From: Corynebacterium tuberculostearicum
Lineage (GTDB): Bacteria > Actinomycetota > Actinomycetes > Mycobacteriales > Mycobacteriaceae
Length of the DNA: 64,000 nucleotides
NCBI RefSeq assembly: GCF_030506365.1
Contig: NZ_CP073092.1
Coordinates: 682,001 to 746,000, forward strand
Reading direction: 5' to 3'
Position numbers and translations under genes: made by a program. The notes under the pieces were generated by a model that searched no databases, was not told the origin of the DNA, and worked only from the letters and a program-made list of their open reading frames with translations. Positions 8,719 through 17,828 of this stretch are shown here, in pieces (within the stretch, counting starts at the first letter, position 1; each line of letters opens with the position of its first letter).

Positions 8719-10478
8719 GTACGCTGACAAAATCCCTGCTGGGGGACTATTCCAACGCGATTTCCCAATTCCAATTCGCATGCTTGGGAAGCTACTCGGG
8801 CCCCAGCATGCCGATGAACCTACTGGGGGAGCTAGTCGGTGCGGTGGACGGCATCGCGCCCGAAAACCTGGTGAAAAATACCGTTGCGGCCGTGGGCGGC
8901 AACCGCCCGAAGGGAGGCGGTGCTGGATTAGCGGGCTATTTGCAGCAAGATGATTCCGAGGTTGCTCAAGGCGCCATGCGTGAGCACCTGTGCGGCGTGC
9001 AGGAAGATTTCGACATTGACCGCCAGGATGCCGCCCATCTCACCAGTTCGGCGGAGCAGTGCTCGGGCGCTATTGCCGACGTCGTCGATGTTTCCGACAC
9101 CGCCCTCACCGAACTCATCTCTGCGGTCATCCCACTACTGAATATCTTGTCCATGGTGGCCACCAAGCACCCGCTGGCCAGGTTTATTATCCCGATTCTT
9201 TCCACCATCGGCGGGCGCGTTATCGAAGAGACGAATCACAATATCGCTAGCACCTGCCGCGACCGCGATGATGCGATTGAGTCCTGCTATAACGAATTTG
9301 AATCGCGCTGCGAATGCGTCTGTGAGCGCCCAATGCCGGAAGAATGCCCGACGCCAGCTAAACCTACAGATGATGCCTGCCCCGCACCGGTAGAACAATG
9401 CCCGGAGACTCCTACTCCTACTCCTACTAAGCCGATGCCGAACGAAGAATGCCCACCTCCGCCGTCGCAGCCCACCGAATCGGCCCAGGTGGAGTGCCCA
9501 CCAGAGCTCACGCCCATGCCGGAGCCTGACTCAAAGCGAGAATCGAGCCAGACGACTTCCGCGCCGCCACAGCCGACGCCTCCTTCGCCACCACCTGTTC
9601 CGCCAAAGGAATGCCCCGAGCCCGAGCCGGAGCAATCCTCCAAGACGGAAGTGCACACGGAGACCACTGCAGAACACGGTCTCGGCTGCCATTGCCAAGA
9701 GTGCACCGAGCAATCATCTACCGAGCGACCAGCGCAGTCCCAGCGCGACGTAGAGATCACCAGGCCGGCACAGGCGGAGATCATTCCGCCGCAAGAGCCG
9801 CCAGAACAGCCACAGCAAGTAGAAGAACCGTGCCCGGACCCTGAACCTCAGCCAGAGCCGAAACCTAAGCCAGACATGGATACGGAACCCGCTTCTGACT
9901 CGGGCGCAGGCGAGGAAACGCTCTGCCCGGAAAATACGGCGGAAAGTACCGAAGATTGTGTGGAAACGACCCAAACCAGCTCAGAAGGCTGTGAAATTGA
10001 ATCCTCCTGCAGCGGCAGCCTCGGCCTGGTAGGGGCCGGAATTGCTTTGGTAGGCGTGGGCCTCATTGTGGAAGGCGCCGCGCAGTGCCTGGAGCACATG
10101 TCCGAGGCGGATTGCCCGGTGCAAGAGCCCGAACCGGACCCTGAGCCTGAGCCCTGCCCGGAACCTGAGCCCGAACCCGAGCCGGAGCCTTGTCCTGAAC
10201 CGGAGCCAGCTGGTGATGATGGCGTTATGGCGCCGCCTCCTGAGCTGTCTCAGGTAGAGGAGCCAACGCCGCCACCAGAGAAGGTCGCACACCTCCAGGC
10301 GGCCGGTCCAGCAGAGGCACCGTCACCAGCCCCAGCTCCGGCTCCTGAACCAGCCCCGGCACCGCAGCCGGCTCCAGAAGAAGCGCCAGCACCGGCACCG
10401 GCCCCAGCGCCGCAGCAGGAGGCGGCGCCCGCGCCAGAAGAACCAACCATTAAGGCACGAAAGGCAGGTCAGTGGTAA
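8715..10478 (+). CDS. Large Cys/Pro/Glu-rich protein, unknown function, candidate T7SS substrate
   Basis: 587 residues, not recognised. Residues 1-200 look helical, with a hydrophobic stretch at about 128-172 (ELISAVIPLLNILSMVATKH). After that the protein is rich in Cys, Pro and Glu, including CECVCERPMPEEC. A Gly-rich hydrophobic segment follows (about 433-462, GLVGAGIALVGVGLIVEGA). The tail is low-complexity EPEPEP and PAPAPAP repeats, typical of wall-spanning linkers. There is no N-terminal signal peptide although the composition looks extracytoplasmic, so export by a non-Sec route such as ESX is plausible. It is coupled to the genes on both sides (GTGA, TAATG). Confidence 0.65.
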   Translation: MSTLTKSLLGDYSNAISQFQFACLGSYSGPSMPMNLLGELVGAVDGIAPENLVKNTVAAVGGNRPKGGGAGLAGYLQQDDSEVAQGAMREHLCGVQEDFDIDRQDAAHLTSSAEQCSGAIADVVDVSDTALTELISAVIPLLNILSMVATKHPLARFIIPILSTIGGRVIEETNHNIASTCRDRDDAIESCYNEFESRCECVCERPMPEECPTPAKPTDDACPAPVEQCPETPTPTPTKPMPNEECPPPPSQPTESAQVECPPELTPMPEPDSKRESSQTTSAPPQPTPPSPPPVPPKECPEPEPEQSSKTEVHTETTAEHGLGCHCQECTEQSSTERPAQSQRDVEITRPAQAEIIPPQEPPEQPQQVEEPCPDPEPQPEPKPKPDMDTEPASDSGAGEETLCPENTAESTEDCVETTQTSSEGCEIESSCSGSLGLVGAGIALVGVGLIVEGAAQCLEHMSEADCPVQEPEPDPEPEPCPEPEPEPEPEPCPEPEPAGDDGVMAPPPELSQVEEPTPPPEKVAHLQAAGPAEAPSPAPAPAPEPAPAPQPAPEEAPAPAPAPAPQQEAAPAPEEPTIKARKAGQW

Positions 10479-10738
10479 TGAATAACGACTTCGCAGAATT
10501 TGCGCAGGGCTTTCGGGAAAGGACGGCTAAACGCCTGCTGGAATTTGAAAAAACGCTGGCGAAAGCGCAAGACGAGCTAGAAAAGTCCGCGGATAAGGCC
10601 ATGCAGGAGGCGCGATGGGAGAAGGGGCAGGTGGGGCGTCGGCAAGCGGCGACGGCGCCAAGGCCCCGATATGGCGCTGCCCCGGCACGCTCAAGGAACG
10701 CGTCGGGGCAGGTGCAATCTGTGCTGCGGCGGGGCTAA
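10478..10738 (+). CDS. Small helical protein of the 8.4-10.7 kb cluster
   Basis: 86 residues from ATG 10478, which overlaps the preceding stop (TAATG). A GTG six bases earlier is the alternative start. Residues 5-50 form a charged amphipathic/coiled-coil helix (RLLEFEKTLAKAQDELEKSA); the rest is basic and disordered (RPRYGAAPARSRNASG). No family is recognised. Third gene of the coupled cluster; a partner or chaperone role for the large protein is only a guess. It converges on the hydrolase gene with 4 bases between stops. Confidence 0.6.
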   Translation: MNNDFAEFAQGFRERTAKRLLEFEKTLAKAQDELEKSADKAMQEARWEKGQVGRRQAATAPRPRYGAAPARSRNASGQVQSVLRRG

Positions 10739-10742
10739 TACC

Positions 10743-11576
10743 TTAGGCGTCGCGGGTGACGCCGGCGCGCTCGGCCAAGTCCTCGCCTACAAGGCTTGTG
10801 ACCTTCTTGGCGCTCGCCTCTGGATCCGCAAAGGCGTCATAGGTGGAATCGCCATTGAGGGTGGCCAGCAGGAAGCCGGTGACCAAGCCGCGGGCGATTT
10901 CGGTAGGGCCGGACTGGAAGGCGGCGGTGCCGATGGCCAACTTGCGCAGGCGATCTTCGGTAAAGCCGGCGTGGCTGCCCTTATCGATGGCGCGGAAGCA
11001 GACCGGGCCATTCCAGTTATGGGCCAGCTTGGCGGGGTTGCCGGCATTGAAAATATCTTCCTGGCCGGCGCCAATGACCAAGCCCGGGGTAGTAATGCGG
11101 CGGGCCGCCTGCACCGCAGATGGCGCGGTGATGGAAGGGTAAATCGCGGCGACGGCGGCGACCTTCTGGTTATCTAAGGCACCCAGCACGGCCGTGCCAC
11201 CGCCCATGCCGTGGCCAATCATGCCGAGCTTGCCCGGGGAGACCGTAATATTGCCAGCGCCAAGCTTCACCCCAGCGGCAATCTGCAGCGCGGATTCCAT
11301 ATCCGCGGCCAGGTTGCGGTGGTTGGGGAAGGGGCCGGTCTCGGAATCGGGGGCTACCACGACGATGCCCCAGCTAGCCAGGTGGCGCAGAGTGGCGTGG
11401 TAATCCTTAATCTTGTGCATCCAGTCATGGCCAAAGGCCACAGCGGGCAGGCTTTGGCCCTCCGCAGGGGTATAAACCTTGCCGGTGATTCCGGCATAGT
11501 CAAGGTCGCCAACCAAAACTCGGTTGCGACCGCGCTTCGACAACGTTGCTAGATGTTTATTCAAATTCGCAGACAC
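10743..11576 (-). CDS. Alpha/beta-hydrolase-fold protein lacking the nucleophile Ser
   Basis: 277 residues, similar in layout to dienelactone hydrolase/chlorophyllase-type alpha/beta hydrolases: the oxyanion strand AVAFGHDW, the nucleophile elbow region, and a C-terminal His (GSHAGF). The elbow reads GHGMGGG where the family has GHSMGGG, so Ser is Gly (codon GGC instead of AGC, one base). This predicts an inactive esterase or a changed role. GTG 11576 is the start; TATCCT lies 7 bases upstream with no Shine-Dalgarno, suggesting a leaderless mRNA. Confidence 0.75.
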   Translation of the reverse strand: MSANLNKHLATLSKRGRNRVLVGDLDYAGITGKVYTPAEGQSLPAVAFGHDWMHKIKDYHATLRHLASWGIVVVAPDSETGPFPNHRNLAADMESALQIAAGVKLGAGNITVSPGKLGMIGHGMGGGTAVLGALDNQKVAAVAAIYPSITAPSAVQAARRITTPGLVIGAGQEDIFNAGNPAKLAHNWNGPVCFRAIDKGSHAGFTEDRLRKLAIGTAAFQSGPTEIARGLVTGFLLATLNGDSTYDAFADPEASAKKVTSLVGEDLAERAGVTRDA

Positions 11577-11779
11577 GCATTCCAGGATAGAGGAAGATCA
11601 CCCGCCAGGCGGGAAAGAGTGCGGGTTTATCTGAGAAATGTCTGCGTAGTATCCAGCCGAGCCGCGGGTGTAGTCGAAAGGCCTTCCTAAGCCCCTCCTA
11701 ACTTGCGCCCCTGTGGGTAGGGGAGTGCAATGTGTGGGCAACTACATACTCTATTTTCTGGGAAGGCGGGCTGCGGTAC

Positions 11780-14584
11780 ATGACTACCGGCGTCGTTGAT
11801 GCGGAAGAACTTTCTACTCGTTATGGGATGGAGGTAAAGACCGAGGTCATTGACCGCGTGGCACATGCCTCCGATGCCTCGCACTACCTGTACACCCCCA
11901 AGGCAGTCATCGAGGCCCGCTCGGCCGAGCACGTGGCCGCCATCTTCCGCGCGGGCCGGCAGCAGAATGTTCCGGTCGCCCTGCGCTCCGGTGGTACCTC
12001 CCTTGCCGGCTAGGCCTCCGGCGATGGCTACCTGGTGGACGTGCGCAAGCACTTCCGCGGCATCGAGGTGCTGGATGAGGGCAAGCGCGTGCGCGTCCAG
12101 CCCGGCGCCACGGTGCGCCAGGTCAACGCCCGCCTAGGCCTGCGCAATCGCAAGCTTGGCCCAGATCCGGCTAGTGAATCTGCCTGCACCATCGGTGGCG
12201 TGGTGGCCAATAACTCCTCCGGTATGGCCTGCGGTACCGAGCTCAATACGTATAACACTCTGGAATCGCTAACCTTCGTGCTGCCTACCGGCACCGTGAT
12301 CAATACCGCCGATGCGGATGCAGACCGGCAGTTCCAAGAGCAGGAACCGGAGCTGGTGGAAACACTTACCCGCCTGCAGCGCCGCGTGCGCGATAACCAG
12401 GAGTCCGTGGATATTATCCGCCGCCATTTCCAGCTGAAAAACACGATGGGCTATGGCCTCAATTCCTTCCTGGATTTTGATAGCCCGGTCAAGCTCTTTG
12501 AGCACCTGCTCATCGGCTCGGAGGGAACCCTGGCCTTCATCGCTGAGGCGGTACTCCGCACCGTGCCCATTTCCAAGCTGACTACCACCACGGTGGCTGT
12601 CTTTGATGACCTCACCGCTGCCACCAAGTCCCTGCCGGCCCTGCTGGATACCGGGGCGGCCACCCTGGAGCTGATGGACTCTGCCTCGATCCGCGTAGGC
12701 CAAGGCTTTGATAAGGTCCCGCAGGCCATCACCGGTTTCGATGTGGACAAGCAGGCCGCACTGCTCATTGAGTACCACGCTGACGCGGAAGAAGAACTGC
12801 GGGAGAAGGAGGGCAAGGGCTCGCAGCTTCTGCGCGAGCTGCCGCTGCAATCGCCGGCTGCCTTCTCGGCCGATGCCGCTTCGCGCAATACCGCATGGAG
12901 CTTCCGCAAGGGCCTGTATGCCCAGGTCGCTGAGGCGCGCCCGTCCGGTACAACCGCGCTTTTGGAAGATATCGTCGTGCCCGTGGGGGACTTGGCTGAT
13001 ACCTGCTCTTCCCTGCAGGAACTCTTTGCCCGCTATGGCTATGACGACGCCGTTATCTTCGGCCACGCCAAAGACGGCAATATCCACTTCCTGCTCACGG
13101 ACCGCTTTGAAGGCGATGACGCTATCGGTCGGTATAACGACTTCAACGAGGGCATGGTGGACTTGGTTCTCTCGGCCGAGGGCAACCTCAAGGCCGAGCA
13201 CGGCACCGGCCGCGCCATGGCGCCGTATGTACGCCGCCAGTATGGCGACGAGCTCTACGCGGTTATGCAAGAACTCAAGCGGGCCTGCGATCCCAGCAAC
13301 ACGATGAACCCGGGCGTCATCTTGGACGATGACCCCGATGCGCACATCAAAAACATCAAGCTCAACCCCACCGTGGAAGAGGAAGTGGACCGCTGCGTGG
13401 AGTGCGGCTACTGCGAGCCGGTCTGCCCGTCGCGTGATCTCACGCTTACCCCACGCCAACGCATTGTGGTGCGCCGCGCCCGCAAGCGCGCGGAAGAAGC
13501 CGGCGATAGCCAGCTCGTAGCCGAGCTGGATGAGGCCTATGAATACATGGGCATCGAGACCTGCGCGGTGGATTCCATGTGCCGCACCGCCTGCCCGGTA
13601 GGTATCGATACCGGCAAGTTCATCAAGCGCCTGCGCCGTGAGGAGGCCCAACCAGCGCAGCAGAAGCTGTGGGGCGCTGCCGCCAAGAATTGGCAGGTCG
13701 TTAGCCAAGGAGCCGGGCTGGCGCTTACCGGCGCGCACCTACTGCCCACTGAGTTGGTCAAGAAGGTCACCGACGTGGGCCGCAGCCTCATCGGCACCGA
13801 TAACCTGCCGCAGTACCAGCCGGAGCTGGGCAAGGGCGGCAAGTCCCGCGGCCGCTTGGCCGGGCGCGTGGGTGACCGCTACGCGCAGACCACCGGCATT
13901 TACCTTCCTGCCTGCGTGAACACCATGTTTGGCCCGCAGGGTGGTGGCAAGGGCACTACCGATTCCTTCGTGGTTCTCTTGGAGCGCGCCGGGGTAGCGC
14001 TGGAGGTTCCGGAGGGCATCGACAAGCTCTGCTGTGGCACCCCATGGGCGTCCAAGGGCATGCAGGCCGGCCACGATGCGATGGAGCAGCGCGTGCGCGA
14101 TATCGTCATGGAGGCCACCGATGGTGCGCGCCTGCCGGTCATCGTGGACGCCAGCAGCTGCACCGCCGGATTTAAGGACATGCTGGAGTCGGTAGGCATT
14201 ACCGTCATCGACGCCATTAGCTTTACGGCCGATACCCTCCTGCCGCAGCTCGATGTGCACAACCCGGTGGCCTCCGTGACTGTGCACCCCACCTGCTCTG
14301 CCTTCCAGCTGAGCATGATGGAAGACGTGGAGAAGGTAGCCCGCGCCGCCGCGGCCGAGGTACACATTCCCACTGACTGGAGTTGCTGTGGCTATGCCGG
14401 CGATCGCGGCATGCTGCATCCGGAGCTAACCGACGCCGCAACGCGCGCCGAAGCAGCGCAAGTCAAGGAAATCGGGGCGCAGTATCACTCCTCGACCAAC
14501 CGCACCTGCGAGCTCGGCTTGACCCGAGCTACCGGCGAGGATTATCACCACATTCTGGAACTTTTGGAGCAGGCGACGCGCTAG
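11780..14584 (+). pseudogene. FAD-linked oxidase/Fe-S oxidoreductase (D-lactate dehydrogenase-like), amber-interrupted
   Basis: A fused flavoprotein of about 934 codons: N-terminal FAD-binding (PCMH-type) domain with LRSGGTSLAG, FAD-oxidase C-terminal domain, then 4Fe-4S ferredoxin motifs (CVECGYCEPVCP; CAVDSMCRTACP) and C-terminal CCG-type cysteines (KLCCGTPWAS, WSCCGYAGD). Such fusions oxidise D-lactate, glycolate or other 2-hydroxy acids and pass electrons to quinone. TAG at 12011-12013 interrupts the frame exactly where homologs have Gln in GGTSLSGQA; both sides are in the same frame and otherwise intact. A single C-to-T change (CAG to TAG) explains it. Re-initiation downstream would lose part of the FAD site. 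ATG 11780 is preferred over GTG 11732. Confidence 0.82.
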
Positions 14585-14679
14585 TTTTCCCAGCGCACTA
14601 GCGGGTGGGGCACTATGCCCCGCTTGTCGACGCCCCGCCCGCCTAGAGGTTTCTTCCCCGTGCTGTAAAATCAGCAACC

Positions 14680-16551
14680 ATGTGTGGAATTGTTGGATAT
14701 ATTGGTCACGCTGGTGGTGACCGTGATTACTTCGCCCTCGACGTAGTTCTAGAAGGTCTGCGCCGTTTGGAATACCGCGGCTATGACTCCGCTGGCGTAG
14801 CAATGTACGCCGATGGGGACATCAGCTGGCGCAAGAAGGCCGGTAAGGTCGCTGCGCTGGATGCTGAGATTGAGGCCCGCCCGCTGCCAGACTCCGTGCT
14901 GGGCATTGGTCATACCCGCTGGGCTACCCATGGTGGCCCTACCGACCTGAATGCGCACCCGCACGTGGTCGATGGCGGCAAGCTGGCCGTGGTGCACAAC
15001 GGCATCATTGAGAACTTTGCCGAGCTCAAGTCCGAGCTTTTGAACAAGGGCTATAACTTCGTCTCCGAGACCGATACCGAAGTTGCCGCTACGTTGCTGG
15101 GCGATGTCTTCCACAACGAGGCCGCTGGTGACCTCACCAAGGCAATGCAGCTGACCTGCTCCCGCCTCGAGGGCGCATTCACCCTGCTGGCCATCCACGC
15201 CGAGCAGGCCGATCGCATCGTTGCCGCTCGCCGTGACTCGCCGCTGGTTATCGGCCTGGGCGAGGGCGAGAACTTCCTCGGCTCTGACGTATCCGGCTTC
15301 ATCGATTACACCAAGTCCGCCGTGGAGATGGACAACGACCAGGTCGTGACCATCACCGCCGACGAGGTAGAAATCACCGATTATGAGGGCAACCCTGCAC
15401 AGGGCAAGCCTTTTGAAATCAAGTGGGATGCCGCCGCTGCCGAAAAGGGTGGCTTCGATTCCTTCATGGAAAAGGAAATCCACGACCAGCCCGCCGCTGT
15501 GCGCGATACCCTGCTCGGCCGCTTCGATGAACAGGGCCAGCTGGCTCTCGATGATCTGCGCATCGATGAGACCGTGTTGAAGTCCATCGACAAGATCATC
15601 GTCATCGCTTGCGGTACCGCCGCCTACGCCGGCCACGTGGCACGCTATGCCATCGAGCACTGGTGCCGCATTCCTACCGAGGTCGAGCTCGCCCACGAGT
15701 TCCGCTACCGCGATCCGATCGTGAACGAAAAGACCTTGGTTGTCGCCCTGTCTCAGTCCGGTGAGACCATGGATACCCTGATGGCCGTGCGCCACGCCCG
15801 CCAGCAGGGCGCCAAGGTTATTGCCATCTGCAATACCCAGGGCTCGTCCATCCCGCGCGAATCCGATGCCGCGCTCTACACCCACGCCGGTCCGGAAATC
15901 GCCGTGGCCTCCACCAAGGCCTTCCTGGCGCAGATTACCGCCACCTACCTGCTTGGCCTCTACCTGGCTCAGCTGCGAGGCAACATGTTCGCCGATGAAA
16001 TCCAGAGCGTTCTCGCTGAGCTGCGCCACATGCCGGACAAGGTCCAAAACGTCATCGATGAAGAGGACCAGGTGGCCAACCTGGCCAACTCCATGAAGGA
16101 TGCGGAATCCGTGCTCTTCCTGGGCCGCCACGTCGGCTTCCCTGTAGCTCTTGAAGGCGCGCTCAAGCTCAAGGAGATCGCCTACCTGCACGCCGAGGGC
16201 TTTGCCGCCGGCGAGCTCAAGCACGGCCCGATTGCACTGATTGAGGAAGGCCAGCCGGTCTTCGTTATCGTGCCGTCCCCGCGCGGCCGCGACTCCCTGC
16301 ACTCCAAGGTCGTTTCCAATATTCAGGAGATCCGCGCCCGCGGTGCCATCACCATCGTGATTGCGGAAGAAGGCGATACCGCCGTGGAGGATTACGCTAA
16401 CCACGTCATCCGCATCCCGAAGGCGCCGACCCTCATGCAGCCGCTGCTGGCCACCGTGCCGCTGCAGATCTTTGCCGCCCATGTAGCAAAGTCCAAGGGT
16501 TACGACGTGGACCAGCCGCGTAACCTGGCCAAGTCCGTGACCGTGGAGTAA
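14680..16551 (+). CDS. glmS: Glutamine--fructose-6-phosphate aminotransferase (isomerizing)
   Basis: 623 residues. Makes glucosamine-6-phosphate from fructose-6-phosphate and glutamine, the first step to UDP-GlcNAc. The N-terminal glutaminase domain begins MCGIVGYIG with the catalytic Cys directly after Met, and contains HTRWATHG. Two SIS domains follow (VIACGTAAYAGHVARY; VLFLGRHVGFPVALEGALKL), and the end is KSVTVE. A strong terminator lies at 16574. No glmS ribozyme is expected in actinobacteria and none is seen. Confidence 0.97.
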   Translation: MCGIVGYIGHAGGDRDYFALDVVLEGLRRLEYRGYDSAGVAMYADGDISWRKKAGKVAALDAEIEARPLPDSVLGIGHTRWATHGGPTDLNAHPHVVDGGKLAVVHNGIIENFAELKSELLNKGYNFVSETDTEVAATLLGDVFHNEAAGDLTKAMQLTCSRLEGAFTLLAIHAEQADRIVAARRDSPLVIGLGEGENFLGSDVSGFIDYTKSAVEMDNDQVVTITADEVEITDYEGNPAQGKPFEIKWDAAAAEKGGFDSFMEKEIHDQPAAVRDTLLGRFDEQGQLALDDLRIDETVLKSIDKIIVIACGTAAYAGHVARYAIEHWCRIPTEVELAHEFRYRDPIVNEKTLVVALSQSGETMDTLMAVRHARQQGAKVIAICNTQGSSIPRESDAALYTHAGPEIAVASTKAFLAQITATYLLGLYLAQLRGNMFADEIQSVLAELRHMPDKVQNVIDEEDQVANLANSMKDAESVLFLGRHVGFPVALEGALKLKEIAYLHAEGFAAGELKHGPIALIEEGQPVFVIVPSPRGRDSLHSKVVSNIQEIRARGAITIVIAEEGDTAVEDYANHVIRIPKAPTLMQPLLATVPLQIFAAHVAKSKGYDVDQPRNLAKSVTVE

Positions 16552-16573
16552 TCCACGCCGAACGGTACTAGTT

Positions 16574-16622
16574 AAGCCCCCTTACTTGCCGCGTTTCTTG
16601 CGTGGGAGGTAAGGGGGCTTTT
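16574..16622 (+). terminator. glmS terminator
   Basis: AAGCCCCCTTAC (16574-16585) pairs perfectly with GTAAGGGGGCTT (16609-16620), followed by TT. It also marks the left edge of the accessory patch. Confidence 0.85.
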
Positions 16623-16713
16623 GCATTTCATTGAAGCTTGGCGAATACCTAGGCCGCGCCGGATGGCCGCCCTCGGACCGCGACGCTGCGGCTGGCGAGG
16701 GAGCGGACCAGGG

Positions 16714-17112
16714 TCAGACCGAGGAGAGCGCCCTTGCCTTGATCTGGTCGAACTCCTGCTGGGTAATCGCTCCCGAGTCGAGAAGGGCCTTCGCCGAGGC
16801 GATCTCATCGGTCGGGCTCGATCCGGCGGAGCCGCCGGCGACGGACTTGATGTACTCATCCTGCCGCTGCTGGAGCTCCTGGCGCGCCTCGACCGCGCGG
16901 TCGGTCATCCCCCGACCTCGAACAAGCAGGTACGCGAGCATTCCGATGAACGGCAGCGCGAGGATGAACACCACCCACAGCGCCTTTGCGAAGCCGCCGA
17001 GGTCCTTGCTGCGGAAGAGATCTCCGAAGATCCACCACAGGGACATGAACCATGCGAAGAAGATGAAGAACTCGAACATGGCGAGTAGGAATGAGCCGTT
17101 GTCGTCGAACAT
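16714..17112 (-). CDS. SHOCT-domain small membrane protein
   Basis: 132 residues from ATG 17112, which follows AGGAGG on the minus strand; a longer open frame to 17217 lacks support. Two membrane segments lie in the first ~65 residues (MFEFFIFFAWFMSLWWIFGD; VVFILALPFIGMLAYLLV), as in PLDc_N-type proteins. The C-terminal SHOCT motif is IASAKALLDSGAITQQEF. Function is unknown; such proteins are common next to mobile DNA. Composition is more GC-rich than the neighbours. It sits between the glmS terminator and an ISL3 remnant, so it is probably foreign. Confidence 0.8.
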   Translation of the reverse strand: MFDDNGSFLLAMFEFFIFFAWFMSLWWIFGDLFRSKDLGGFAKALWVVFILALPFIGMLAYLLVRGRGMTDRAVEARQELQQRQDEYIKSVAGGSAGSSPTDEIASAKALLDSGAITQQEFDQIKARALSSV

Positions 17113-17344
17113 TTGCTGACTGCCTCCTGACTGGATGGACGCTGGCCGAGCGGTCCACGCGGACCCCAGCGCACGACGGTTAGGAACAAGGACGTGCCCG
17201 GGCCGTCGCCGAACCATGTTAGCAGCTTTTCCTCACCAAGCGTGGTAGCCGGGTTGCGACGCGCTGACCGGGTTGGGCTGGTGAAGACGGGCCTGGGACT
17301 CCACGATTCGTAGCGACCAAGCAACGGATCGAGAGGAGTCCCAG

Positions 17345-17656
17345 GTGAGTGTTGAGGCTACCGTCCTGCCCGCTGCGATGCTCGGCATCTCGGGGTTGGT
17401 GGTGCTTGCCGTCGGTGAGTACGGCGGTGAGCTGGAGCTGTTGGTGGAGACCTCCGAGTCGGTGACCGGGTGCCCGCGGTGCGGGGTGGTCGCGGTGGCC
17501 CACGGCCGGCGTGAGCATCTGGTGCGTGACATCCCCTCGGCGGGGCGGCCGGTGCTGCTGGTGTGGCGCAAGCGGCTGTGGCGGTGCGCCGAACCGGCGT
17601 GCCCGCAACGTACCCGGTCAGTACACCTAATAAAGCGACGTCAGTACGTTCGCTAA
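17345..17656 (+). pseudogene. ISL3-family transposase, 5' remnant
   Basis: About 90 residues of an ISL3 transposase N-terminus: zinc-binding cysteines in CPRCGVVAVAHGRRE and CAEPACPQRT, and the DIPSAGRPVLLVWRKRL segment. GTG 17345 follows AGGAG. Similarity stops at about 17620 after CPQRT, and the frame then runs through unrelated sequence to a stop. The catalytic domain is gone, so this is a dead fragment. The following ~210 bases up to the IS256-type element hold nothing I recognise. Confidence 0.72.
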
Positions 17657-17828
17657 TGCTCGAGCTGATCTTTCATCGCTCGTACCTCTTGGCTGCCAGC
17701 GTGGTCACTTATTCGCAACCGCCCACCGTGCGTTCTCTACACCCCTCACCGTTGCACTCATGTGAGACATTTGAACGCGCTGTGGCCTTATCCGTCCCCG
17801 CGGATTGCTCCTCGCCTGTCATTCCTGA

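Noticed and set aside
9400..10440. Dense short repeats that might suggest a CRISPR or VNTR array
   Set aside because: They are codon-level repeats of Pro/Glu/Ala in an open frame, with no regular spacer-repeat spacing.
14749..16482. 577-codon open frame on the minus strand opposite glmS
   Set aside because: Shadow of a strongly biased GC-rich gene; glmS is unmistakable and the antisense translation has no domain, Shine-Dalgarno or promoter.
17640..17828. Possible short gene between the ISL3 remnant and the IS256 element
   Set aside because: Open frames exist but none has a Shine-Dalgarno, family resemblance or plausible composition.
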